Source of the DNA: Comamonadaceae bacterium
GTDB lineage: Bacteria > Pseudomonadota > Gammaproteobacteria > Burkholderiales > Burkholderiaceae_C
Assembly (NCBI GenBank): GCA_027490925.1
Contig: JAIXXF010000022.1
Span: 62,001-126,000 of the forward strand
DNA length: 64,000 nt
Direction: 5' to 3'
Below the pieces are notes generated by a model. The model was not told where the DNA came from. It ran no database searches and was given only the letters and a program-made list of their open reading frames with translations. This document shows, piece after piece, positions 44,064 to 51,903 of the stretch; position 1 is the first letter of the stretch, and each line of letters opens with the position of its first letter. Both the position numbers and the translations under genes were made by a program.

Positions 44064-46213
44064 ACCCCTCTCCTCTGAACGCCATGAAAACCATCCGCTA
44101 CGACCTGCAAGACGGCATCGCCACCCTGACCTTTGACGAGCCGAACTCCCCGGTCAACACCATGTGCTTGCAGTGGCAAGACGACCTGGCCGAGGCCACC
44201 GCGCAGGTGGTGAAGGACAAAGACGCCATCCGGGGCATTGTGCTGGCGTCGGCCAAATCCACCTTTTTCGCTGGTGCCGACTTGAAAGCGCTGATGCGGC
44301 TGACCGAGGCCGATGCGGCCAAAGCCTACGCCGAAGTCGAGCGCATGAAGCACAGCTTTCGCACCCTCGAGACACTGGGCAAACCGGTGGTCAGCTGCAT
44401 CAACGGCACCGCCCTGGGCGGCGGCTGGGAAGTGGCCTTGGTGGGGCATCACCGCATTGCCGTGGACCACCCCAAGACCCAGCTCGGCCTGCCAGAGGTG
44501 ACTTTGGGCCTGCTGCCAGGCGCCAGCGGCGTGACCAAGATGGTGCGGCTCCTGGGCCTGGCGGGCGCACAGCCTTATTTGGTGGAAGGCAAGTTGTTCA
44601 ATCCCCGCACGGCTTTGGCGTTGGGCTTGGTGCATGAACTGGTGGACAGCCCTGAACAACTGCGGGTCCAAGCGTTGGCATTCATCGCGGCCCACCCCCA
44701 GTCCCAGCACCCATGGGACGCCAAAGACCACAAGATCCCAGGCGGGACACCGGCCAACCCCAAGGTGGCGAGCATGCTCACGGTGGCCCCTGCCATGCTG
44801 CACAAGCAAACGCGCGGTCTCTACCCAGCGCCCGAGGCCATCATGGCATGCATGGCCGAAGGGGCGTCGGTGGATGTGGACACCGCGTTGCGCATCGAGA
44901 GCCGGTACCTCGCCAAGCTGATGACTGGCCGCAACGCGCGGGCCATGGTCAACACCTTTTTCTTCAACATGAACGCCATCAAGAGCGGCCAGTCGCGCCC
45001 GGCGGGCGTGCCGCGTTTTCAACCCCGCAAGGTGGGCATTCTGGGCGCTGGAATGATGGGGGCGGGCATCGCCTATGCACAGGCCAGCAAGGGCATAGCC
45101 ACCGTGCTGAAAGACGTGAGCGCCGACAAAGCCGAAGCGGGCAAGGCCTACAGCGCCAAACTGACCCAAGCCCGTTTGGACAAAGGCCAACTGGGGCCGC
45201 ACGATCAGAAAGCGCTGCTGGACCGCATCACCGCCACCGACCAAACCTCAGCGCTGGCGGGCAGCGACCTGATCATCGAAGCCGTGTTCGAAGAGCGCGA
45301 CCTCAAGGCCAAGGTCACGCAAGAAGCCGAACCCCAGCTGGCCGCGGGCGGCTTTTTCGCCAGCAACACCTCCACCCTGCCGATCGGCGGCTTGGCGCAG
45401 GCCAGCGCCCGACCGGAGAAGTTCATCGGCATCCACTTCTTCAGCCCGGTGGACAAAATGAAGCTGGTGGAAATCATCCGGGGCCCCCAGACCGACGACG
45501 AGACCGTCGCCCGCGCGTTCGACTACGTGCAGGCGCTGGCCAAGATACCGATTGTGGTGAATGATTCGCGCGGTTTTTACACCAGTCGCACGTTTGGCAC
45601 CTTTGTGATGGAAGGTGCAGCCATGCTGGGCGAAGGCATACCAGCCGCGGTGATTGAAAACGCTGGGCTACAAGCCGGCATGCCGGTTGGCCCGCTGGCG
45701 GTGCTGGATGAGACCGCGCTTTCCCTGAGCGTGCACGTGCTGGACCAAACCCGCGCCGATGTGCCCGGCTACCAGGCCACACCGGGCGAGCTGCTGGTGG
45801 AGCGCATGGTGAAGGAATTGCGGCGTCCGGGTCGTGCCGGTGGCGGTGGCTTTTACGACTACCCCGCTGGGCAGAAGAAAACCCTTTGGCCGCAGCTCAA
45901 ACCGCTGTTTGAAAAAGCCAATGCCGCCTGGGACATTGGCGAACTCAAGGACCGCCTGCTTTACCGCCAGGCGGTGGAAACCGCCCGCTGCCTGCATGAG
46001 GGCGTGCTGACCACGGTGCACGACGGCAACATCGGCTCCATTTTCGGCATCGGCTTCCCGGCCTGGACCGGCGGCGCCCTGCAGTTCGTCTACGGCATGG
46101 GCGTGGACGCGTTTGCCCAACGCGCGGCGGCTTTGGCCGCCCGGCACGGCAAGGGCTTCGCGCTCGCACCGGGTGTGCTGGACACGCTGCGCCAACACCA
46201 ACCCGTTTACTGA
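44060..46213 (+). CDS. Bifunctional enoyl-CoA hydratase / 3-hydroxyacyl-CoA dehydrogenase (FadB/FadJ type)
   Basis: A 717-residue beta-oxidation enzyme. The N-terminal crotonase domain (about residues 10-200) has SAKSTFFAGADLKALMR and GTALGGGWEVALVGHHRIAV; the dehydrogenase domain starts with VGILGAGMMGAGIAYAQASK (about 325-344) and includes IGIHFFSPVDKMKLVEII; the C-terminal helical domain ends HGKGFALAPGVLDTL. The start at 44060 is supported by its 4-base overlap with the preceding gene; an ATG at 44084 would remove eight residues. It is third in the thiolase operon. Confidence 0.95.
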   Translation: MNPSPLNAMKTIRYDLQDGIATLTFDEPNSPVNTMCLQWQDDLAEATAQVVKDKDAIRGIVLASAKSTFFAGADLKALMRLTEADAAKAYAEVERMKHSFRTLETLGKPVVSCINGTALGGGWEVALVGHHRIAVDHPKTQLGLPEVTLGLLPGASGVTKMVRLLGLAGAQPYLVEGKLFNPRTALALGLVHELVDSPEQLRVQALAFIAAHPQSQHPWDAKDHKIPGGTPANPKVASMLTVAPAMLHKQTRGLYPAPEAIMACMAEGASVDVDTALRIESRYLAKLMTGRNARAMVNTFFFNMNAIKSGQSRPAGVPRFQPRKVGILGAGMMGAGIAYAQASKGIATVLKDVSADKAEAGKAYSAKLTQARLDKGQLGPHDQKALLDRITATDQTSALAGSDLIIEAVFEERDLKAKVTQEAEPQLAAGGFFASNTSTLPIGGLAQASARPEKFIGIHFFSPVDKMKLVEIIRGPQTDDETVARAFDYVQALAKIPIVVNDSRGFYTSRTFGTFVMEGAAMLGEGIPAAVIENAGLQAGMPVGPLAVLDETALSLSVHVLDQTRADVPGYQATPGELLVERMVKELRRPGRAGGGGFYDYPAGQKKTLWPQLKPLFEKANAAWDIGELKDRLLYRQAVETARCLHEGVLTTVHDGNIGSIFGIGFPAWTGGALQFVYGMGVDAFAQRAAALAARHGKGFALAPGVLDTLRQHQPVY

Positions 46214-46222
46214 CCCAGCGCC

Positions 46223-46966
46223 ATGCCCAGATTGACAAACAAAGTCAGCATCGTCACCGGTGCGGGACAGGGCATCGGCTTGGCCACCGCGCTGAAGTTC
46301 GCCCAAGAAGGCGCCACCGTGGTGGTGTGCGACGTGAACCCCAGCGCGGTGGACCACGCGGTGGCCCAATGCCGCGCCCTCGGGGCCCAGGCCGAAGGCC
46401 ATGTGCTGGACGTCACGCAACGCGACATGGTGGATGCGGTGGTGGCAAGGGTGATGGCGCAGTTCGGCCGGATCGACGTGCTGGTGAACAACGCGGGCAT
46501 CACCCAAGATGCGCGCCTGCAAAAAATGACACTGGAGCAGTTCGACCGGGTGATCGACGTGAACCTGCGCGGCGTGTTCCATTGCGCCCAAGCGGTCGCC
46601 GACACCATGACCGCGCAAGGCAGCGGTGTGATCTTGAATGCCAGCTCGGTGGTGGGCATTTACGGCAACTTCGGGCAGACCAACTACGCCGCCACCAAGT
46701 TCGGTGTGATCGGCTTCACCAAGACCTGGAGCCGCGAGTTGGGTCCCAAAGGTGTGCGCGTGAACGCGGTGGCACCGGGGTTCATCGCCACCCCCATCTT
46801 GAACACCATTCCGGACAAGGTCATCACCGAGATGGCGCAACGCGTGCCCCTGCGCAGGCTGGGCCGTCCTGAAGAAATCGCCAACACCTACGCCTTTTTG
46901 GCCAGCGACGAGGCCAGCTACATCAATGGCGCCGTGATCGAGGTCTCAGGCGGCCTGTCGGTCTGA
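46223..46966 (+). CDS. SDR oxidoreductase (3-oxoacyl reductase, FabG-like)
   Basis: A 247-residue short-chain dehydrogenase. The cofactor motif is TGAGQGIG (about residues 12-19), then NNAG, the catalytic Ser in [10 protein letters not shown], and YAATK (Tyr154/Lys158 region). The C-terminal segment [20 protein letters not shown] is typical of FabG/PhaB-like enzymes. It begins nine bases after the bifunctional enzyme, so it probably acts on the same acyl-CoA pathway. Confidence 0.92.
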   Translation: MPRLTNKVSIVTGAGQGIGLATALKFAQEGATVVVCDVNPSAVDHAVAQCRALGAQAEGHVLDVTQRDMVDAVVARVMAQFGRIDVLVNNAGITQDARLQKMTLEQFDRVIDVNLRGVFHCAQAVADTMTAQGSGVILNASSVVGIYGNFGQTNYAATKFGVIGFTKTWSRELGPKGVRVNAVAPGFIATPILNTIPDKVITEMAQRVPLRRLGRPEEIANTYAFLASDEASYINGAVIEVSGGLSV

Positions 46967-46979
46967 GCAGATACCTCCG

Positions 46980-47558
46980 ATGGCCGACGAAGCACCCGAA
47001 CGCCCGCGCTCACGTCGCGCGCTGTTCTGGGCCTTCACCTGGTTGGCGCTGCAGGGCTTTGGCGGTGTGGTGGCGGTGGTGCAGCGCGAGCTGATCGACC
47101 GGCGCCGTTGGCTCACCCGGGAACAGTTCGTCGAAGACTGGGCGGTGGCGCAAACCCTGCCCGGCCCCAATGTGGTGAACCTGTCGTTGATGATTGGCGC
47201 CCGGCACTTTGGACTGGGTGGTGGCCTGGCCGCGCTGGCGGGCATGCTGAGCTTCCCCACCCTGTTGCTTCTGCTCCTGGTGGTCGTGCACGCACAAGTG
47301 GCCAGCCACCCTGTGGCCGCAGGCGCTTTGCGCGGCATGGGGGCGGTCGCCGCCGGGCTGATCGTGGGCAGCGCTTTGCGGCTGCTGCCCACGCTGCGCC
47401 AACACCCCGTGCCCGCCGCGTGGTGCGGCGCCTGCACGGTGCTGGCGTTCTTGGCCGTGGTGGTGTGGCGCTGGCCGCTGGTGTGGGTCTTGGTGGTGTT
47501 CGGCGGGGCGTCTTGGGTCGCGGCTTACCTGCGACTCCCACCCGAAGGAGCACCATGA
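46980..47558 (+). CDS. Chromate transporter, N-terminal half (short CHR type)
   Basis: A 192-residue membrane protein with about five hydrophobic helices. The CHR-family signature FGGVVAVVQRELIDRRRWLTREQFVEDWAVAQTLPGPN is complete (shown here in part: AVAQTLPGPNVVNLSLMIG). The next gene encodes the matching half, and the two overlap by four bases, as in short-chain CHR pairs that function as a heterodimer. It starts 13 bases after the SDR gene, apparently an add-on to the beta-oxidation operon. Chromate is the known substrate of the family, but the physiological one is unproven. Confidence 0.87.
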   Translation: MADEAPERPRSRRALFWAFTWLALQGFGGVVAVVQRELIDRRRWLTREQFVEDWAVAQTLPGPNVVNLSLMIGARHFGLGGGLAALAGMLSFPTLLLLLLVVVHAQVASHPVAAGALRGMGAVAAGLIVGSALRLLPTLRQHPVPAAWCGACTVLAFLAVVVWRWPLVWVLVVFGGASWVAAYLRLPPEGAP

Positions 47559-48121
47559 GCCTCGGCCCGATGGACTTGCTGGCGCTGTTTGGCCACTTTT
47601 TGTCGCTGTCACTTCTGGCGGTGGGGGGTGCGATCAGCACCGCACCCGACATGCACCGCTACATGGTCGATGAGCGCCATTGGCTCACGGACGCGCAGTT
47701 CGCTTCGTCCATCGCCCTGGCGCAGGCGGCCCCCGGGCCAAACGTGCTGTTCATCGCGGTGCTGGGGTTCAACGTTGGCAGCCAGGCGGGCGGTCCATGG
47801 ATGGGCTTGTTGGCGGCCAGCCTGGCCATGGCGGGCACCTTGCTGCCCTCCACCACCCTCACGTACTTCGTGGCCCGCTGGGCCCACCAACACCGCGGGT
47901 GGCGCTCCATCCGCGCGTTCAAGGCGGGCATGGCGCCGGTGGTGGTGGCGCTGATGCTGGCCACTGGGTGGCTGCTTGGCGACGCGCATGGCGGCTGGCG
48001 CGAAGACGCGGGTCTGTGGGCGGTGAGCGCCGTGTGTGCGCTGCTGGTGTGGCGCACCCGCTGGCACCTGCTGTGGCTGCTCGCAGGCGGTGCCTTGCTG
48101 GGCGGCCTGGGCTGGGTGTGA
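47555..48121 (+). CDS. Chromate transporter, C-terminal half (short CHR type)
   Basis: A 188-residue partner of the preceding gene. The motif FASSIALAQAAPGPNVLFIAVLG and LLAVGGAISTAPDMHRYMV mark the second CHR half; about five helices follow. The start at 47555 is set by the ATGA overlap. The stop codon lies inside a 9-bp hairpin that separates it from the convergent rlmB. Confidence 0.87.
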   Translation: MSLGPMDLLALFGHFLSLSLLAVGGAISTAPDMHRYMVDERHWLTDAQFASSIALAQAAPGPNVLFIAVLGFNVGSQAGGPWMGLLAASLAMAGTLLPSTTLTYFVARWAHQHRGWRSIRAFKAGMAPVVVALMLATGWLLGDAHGGWREDAGLWAVSAVCALLVWRTRWHLLWLLAGGALLGGLGWV

Positions 48122-48142
48122 GCCAACCCCAGAGGTTGGCTC
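48120..48142. terminator. Hairpin between convergent chromate-transporter and rlmB genes
   Basis: GAGCCAACC at 48120-48128 and GGTTGGCTC at 48134-48142 form a perfect 9-bp stem with a 5-base loop. The stem includes the last bases of the transporter stop codon. No T-run follows, so termination may be weak or Rho-assisted. Confidence 0.55.
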
Positions 48143-48167
48143 AAGGGCGTCTAGGCGGGGCCAGCCT

Positions 48168-48902
48168 TCAGCCCCGTTGCCGAAGCGCCTCGTAGAGGAA
48201 AATGCCACTGGCCACCGAGACGTTCAGGCTCTCGACCGCGCCGCGCATGGGAATACTGATCAGCGCATCGCAGGTTTTGCGCGTGAGCTGGCGCATGCCG
48301 TCGCCTTCGGCGCCGAGCACCAGGGCCACGGGTACGGTGAGGTCGGCCTGGTAGAGCGTCTTGGGGGCGTCGTCGCTCGCGCCCATGCACCAGATGCTGC
48401 GTTCCTTGAGTTCACCCAGGGTGCGGGCAAGGTTGGTGACCATGAAGTAAGGCACGGTCTCTGACGCGCCGCTGGCCACCTTGGCCACGGTGGCGTTGAT
48501 GCCCACCGCGTGGTCTTTGGGTGCGATGACGGCGTGCGCACCGGCGCCATCGGCCACCCGCAGGCAAGCGCCGAGGTTGTGGGGGTCGGTGACGCCGTCC
48601 AGCACCAACAGCAGCGGCGGGCCCTGCACCGCGTCGAGCAAATCGTCCAGTGAGTGGGTTTGGGGCAGGGGGTGGACCCGGGCAGCCACACCTTGGTGGC
48701 CGTGGCTGCCGCACAGTTTGGCGATGCGCAGCGCATCCGCTTCGATCAGTCGAACCCCGGCTTCGGCCGCCTTCTCCAGGAACTGGCGCATCCGCGCGTC
48801 TCGACGGGTGGCCTCGAAGTACACCTCGACGATGGACTGGGGCGCGGTTTTCAGGCGAACGCCAACGGCGTGGAAGCCAAACAGGACTTTGGGTGCAGAC
48901 AT
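48168..48902 (-). CDS. rlmB: 23S rRNA (guanosine(2251)-2'-O)-methyltransferase RlmB
   Basis: A 244-residue SpoU-family methyltransferase. The N-terminal rRNA-binding domain (about residues 1-85) is followed by the trefoil-knot SPOUT domain, with motif 1 DPHNLGACLRVADGAGAHAV, motif 2 LVLGAEGDGM and motif 3 ESLNVSVASGIFLYEALRQ. The start at 48902 gives MSAPKVLFGFHAV; an earlier in-frame ATG extends into an intergenic repeat. It is convergent with the chromate genes. Confidence 0.95.
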   Translation of the reverse strand: MSAPKVLFGFHAVGVRLKTAPQSIVEVYFEATRRDARMRQFLEKAAEAGVRLIEADALRIAKLCGSHGHQGVAARVHPLPQTHSLDDLLDAVQGPPLLLVLDGVTDPHNLGACLRVADGAGAHAVIAPKDHAVGINATVAKVASGASETVPYFMVTNLARTLGELKERSIWCMGASDDAPKTLYQADLTVPVALVLGAEGDGMRQLTRKTCDALISIPMRGAVESLNVSVASGIFLYEALRQRG

Positions 48903-48998
48903 TCGGCGATTATCGGGCCGACCCCAGACTGGCAAGGTGGGGGCGGGGCAGAAGCGGCGGTGATGCGACCCACTTGGTACAGCCAGACAGTCAGTAAG

Positions 48999-49070
48999 TT
49001 TGCTATTTTTTCGATAGCAATGCAAACATATTAGACGTGGGTTAGGCCGTGAAATGCATCAAAAAATCGG
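48999..49070 (+). repeat. Dispersed AT-rich palindromic element, copy 5 (intergenic)
   Basis: The hairpin TGCTAT (49001-49006) / ATAGCA (49014-49019) is followed by GGGTTAGGCC beginning 21 bases after the end of ATAGC. A second pairing, ATGCA (49020-49024) / TGCAT (49055-49059), lies around the block. It occupies most of the gap between rlmB and ybbA and is followed by AAAAAATCGG. Confidence 0.6.
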
Positions 49071-49084
49071 TCCGAGGCCTTCGA

Positions 49085-49774
49085 TCAGTTGTCGGAGGCG
49101 ATTTTTCCGGCTTCGATGGTGATTCGGCGCTCGCAGCGGGTGGCGATGCCGCGGTCGTGGGTGACCAACACCAAGGTGGTGCCATGCTCGCGGTTGAGCT
49201 CGAACATCAGTTCCATCACCCGGTCACCGGTGGCGAAATCCAGGCTGCCGGTGGGCTCGTCGGCCAGCAGCACCGCCGGTTGCACCACGAAGGCGCGGGC
49301 CAGCGCCACGCGCTGTTGTTCACCCCCGCTCAGCACCTTGGGGTAGTGGTTCAAGCGTTCGCTCAGTCCCACCCGGGCCAGCATCTCGGTGGCCGCTTGG
49401 CGTGGGCTGCGCGCGGCGCTTTTGTCACCGGCCAATTCCAGTGGCAGCATGACGTTCTCCAGGGCGGTCAGGCTGCCCATGAGCTGGAAACTCTGGAACA
49501 CAAACCCGACCTGCCGCGCGCGGAGCGCGGCGCGTTGGTCCTCGTTCAGCGCAAACAGGTCTTGGCCTGCGAGGTGGACCGTGCCGCGGCTCGGCGTGTC
49601 CAAACCGGCAACGATGGACAACAGGGTGCTCTTGCCCGAGCCGGACGCCCCCACGATGGCCACCGTCTCCCTTGCGGCCAAGCGGAAATCGATATCGCGC
49701 AAAATGTCCAAGGTGCCGGTGGAGTCGGTGACCGACTTGAACACGTGGCTGACTGCAATGATGGGATCTGACAT
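49085..49774 (-). CDS. ybbA: ABC transporter ATPase YbbA (LolD-like)
   Basis: A 229-residue ATPase of the LolD/MacB group. Walker A is VGASGSGKSTLL (about residues 41-52), the signature is LSGGEQQRVALARA and Walker B is LLADEPTGSLD. The start codon at 49772-49774 overlaps that of the divergent tesA. The partner permease is not in the window, in contrast to enterobacteria where ybbA is followed by a large permease gene. Its substrate is unknown. Confidence 0.9.
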   Translation of the reverse strand: MSDPIIAVSHVFKSVTDSTGTLDILRDIDFRLAARETVAIVGASGSGKSTLLSIVAGLDTPSRGTVHLAGQDLFALNEDQRAALRARQVGFVFQSFQLMGSLTALENVMLPLELAGDKSAARSPRQAATEMLARVGLSERLNHYPKVLSGGEQQRVALARAFVVQPAVLLADEPTGSLDFATGDRVMELMFELNREHGTTLVLVTHDRGIATRCERRITIEAGKIASDN

Positions 49775-50459
49775 GAGACTTTCCGTGGGCGCGCGGCGCA
49801 GGCCGAACAGACGCGACTGTATCGCGCTCGCGTTACTCGGCGGCGTCGCAGGGCCATCGCTGCTCGGGGCTTTGGCGAACCCGACCACAACGCCGCGTGC
49901 CAGCCCCACCATCTTGGTGGTGGGTGACTCGCTGAGTGCGGAGTACGGTCTCAAACGCGGCAGCGGCTGGGTCGCGCTGCTGGGTCAACGGCTGAACCAA
50001 GAGCGCATTCCAGCCCAGGTGGTGAACGCCAGCATCAGCGGCGACACGACCTCCGGCGGCCGCGCCCGCCTGCCCGCGCTGCTCCAGCAGCACCGCCCCA
50101 CACACGTGGTGATCGAACTCGGTGGCAACGACGCGCTGCGTGGCCTGCCGCTGGCCATGACGGAGGACAACCTGGTCCAAATGGTCAAGGCGTCTAAGGC
50201 CAGCGGCGCTCGGGTGCTGTTGCTGGGCATGCAAGTGCCGCCCAACTACGGCAGCGACTACGCCCAGCGCTTTGCGCGAGTGTTCGGGTCGGTGGCGATG
50301 ACCCAGCGGGTCCCCCTGGTGCCGTTCTTCCTGAAGGGCGTGGCCGATGTGCCCCACGCGGCGAGCCTGTTCCAGACCGACCGCATCCACCCCAACGAAG
50401 CCGCACACCCTTTGATGCTGGCCAACGTGTGGCCCGAACTGCGCAAGCTCCTGCCGTAA
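49773..50459 (+). CDS. tesA: Multifunctional acyl-CoA thioesterase/arylesterase TesA (SGNH hydrolase)
   Basis: A 228-residue exported esterase. The signal peptide is Tat-like (RRRPNRRDCIAL, then a hydrophobic stretch). The catalytic blocks are VVGDSLSAEYGL with the nucleophilic Ser, GGNDALRG, and TDRIHPNEAAH with Asp and His. In E. coli the equivalent enzyme acts as periplasmic thioesterase I. The start is the ATG at 49773 or an in-frame ATG five codons earlier; either one overlaps ybbA. It touches mnmH downstream by one base. Confidence 0.92.
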   Translation: MRLSVGARRRPNRRDCIALALLGGVAGPSLLGALANPTTTPRASPTILVVGDSLSAEYGLKRGSGWVALLGQRLNQERIPAQVVNASISGDTTSGGRARLPALLQQHRPTHVVIELGGNDALRGLPLAMTEDNLVQMVKASKASGARVLLLGMQVPPNYGSDYAQRFARVFGSVAMTQRVPLVPFFLKGVADVPHAASLFQTDRIHPNEAAHPLMLANVWPELRKLLP

Positions 50460-51514
50460 TGCCCGTATTCACCCTGAGTGCCGCCGACGCGATGGCACGG
50501 CTTGGCGAGTTCAGCGCCATCATCGACGCCCGCAGCGAGAACGAACACGCCGAGGACCACCTGCCCGGCGCGCGCAACTGGCCGTCGCTCAACAACGACG
50601 AACGCCATGTGATCGGCACCCTGTACAAGCAAGTCAGTCCGTTCGAGGCGCAAAAGCGCGGCGCCGCGCTGGTGGCGGCCAACATCGCCCGCCACATCGA
50701 GCGCGAACTCACCGACACACCGCGCCACTGGCAGCCGCTGGTGTACTGCTGGCGCGGTGGCAAGCGCAGCGGCTCGCTCGCGATGGTGCTGGGGCAGATC
50801 GGGTTCAAGGTGACGCTGATCGAAGGCGGCTACAAAGCCTTCCGCACCGCGTTGCTCGCCGACCTGCAAGTGCAGGCGTCCCGACTGCACTACCGGGTGG
50901 TGTGTGGCCCCACGGGGTCTGGCAAAACCCGCTTGCTGACCGCGCTGGCCCAGGCCGGTGCCCAGGTGCTGGACCTTGAGGCGCTGGCCCGCCACCGCAG
51001 CTCGGTGCTCGGCCTGATTCCGGGACAGCCGCAGCCGTCGCAGAAGCGCTTCGACACGCTGGTGTGGAACGCCTTGCGGCAGTTCGACCCAGCGCGGCCG
51101 GTGTACGTGGAAAGCGAAAGCAAAAAGGTCGGCAACTTGGCGGTGCCCGACGCGCTGATGCAGGCCATGCGTGCCAGCCCCTGCTACGACCTGCACCTGC
51201 CAGACGACGAGCGGGTGGCCTTGCTGATGGAAGACTATGATTTTTTTGTGCGCGACCGCGCGTTCTTTTGCCGCCGCCTGGACGCGCTCACCGCGCTGCG
51301 CGGCAAAGCGGTGGTTTCGGCCTGGACCGCTCAGGTCGAGGCCAACGAGATCGACGCGGTGGTGCGTGACCTGCTGTTGACGCACTACGACCCAGGCTAC
51401 CTGGCGTCGATGCAGCGCAACTTCCGCCAGTACCAACACGCGGTGCCCTTGGTGGCGGCCGACCGCAGCGCCGCCAGCATGGCCGATCTGGCGCGGCGCC
51501 TGTTGTCACTCTGA
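50459..51514 (+). CDS. mnmH: tRNA 2-selenouridine synthase MnmH (SelU)
   Basis: A 351-residue enzyme that replaces sulfur with selenium at tRNA wobble position 34 via a geranyl-thio intermediate. The N-terminal rhodanese domain (about residues 1-125) has its catalytic Cys in VYCWRGGKRSGSL, and a P-loop domain starts with CGPTGSGKTRLL (about 147-158). The late acidic EDYDFFVRDRAFFCRRL is conserved. It overlaps tesA by one base. No selD is visible nearby. Confidence 0.92.
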   Translation: MPVFTLSAADAMARLGEFSAIIDARSENEHAEDHLPGARNWPSLNNDERHVIGTLYKQVSPFEAQKRGAALVAANIARHIERELTDTPRHWQPLVYCWRGGKRSGSLAMVLGQIGFKVTLIEGGYKAFRTALLADLQVQASRLHYRVVCGPTGSGKTRLLTALAQAGAQVLDLEALARHRSSVLGLIPGQPQPSQKRFDTLVWNALRQFDPARPVYVESESKKVGNLAVPDALMQAMRASPCYDLHLPDDERVALLMEDYDFFVRDRAFFCRRLDALTALRGKAVVSAWTAQVEANEIDAVVRDLLLTHYDPGYLASMQRNFRQYQHAVPLVAADRSAASMADLARRLLSL

Positions 51515-51592
51515 ACGGGGCTGCCCTTCACCCTTGACCGGGGGGTGATCGACTCAAAACGACCCGTGCCGATCCAGACCGAAGGCGCTCGC

Positions 51593-51820
51593 CTATGGCG
51601 TACCGTCTGTCGGTGTGGACGCGGCGTTGGGACCACTCGCTGAGTCGGCCTGAGGGTCTGCGCTGTCGTCGGTACCCGCCTCGCTGGCCCCTTCTTCGCC
51701 GCCCTCGCCCGCCTCGCCGTCCGGTCGGGGGTTGAGTTTGCGTTGCAGCTTCTCTTCTTTTTTGCGCTTTTTGGCCAGCTCTTTTTGGCGTTTCTCGTAA
51801 CCGTAATTGGGTTTTGCCAC
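51593..51820 (-). CDS. Small charged hypothetical protein
   Basis: About 75 residues: a basic N-terminal part with KRQKELAKKRKKEEKLQRKL and an acidic, Gly/Ser/Asp-rich C-terminal part (GEAGEGGEEGASE...). The conserved opening AKPNYGYEKR is typical of a small beta-proteobacterial protein of unknown role, and I place the start at a GTG (51818-51820) just before it; an ATG at 51856 would add 12 residues. Its tail may be disordered. Confidence 0.5.
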   Translation of the reverse strand: MAKPNYGYEKRQKELAKKRKKEEKLQRKLNPRPDGEAGEGGEEGASEAGTDDSADPQADSASGPNAASTPTDGTP

Positions 51821-51903
51821 TGGGCTGTCCGTTTCTGTGCTTAGGCGGGAAAACATCGATGGTAACGACAAACCGATGCAGCGGCCCGCCGAAGCGCCAA
51901 CCC

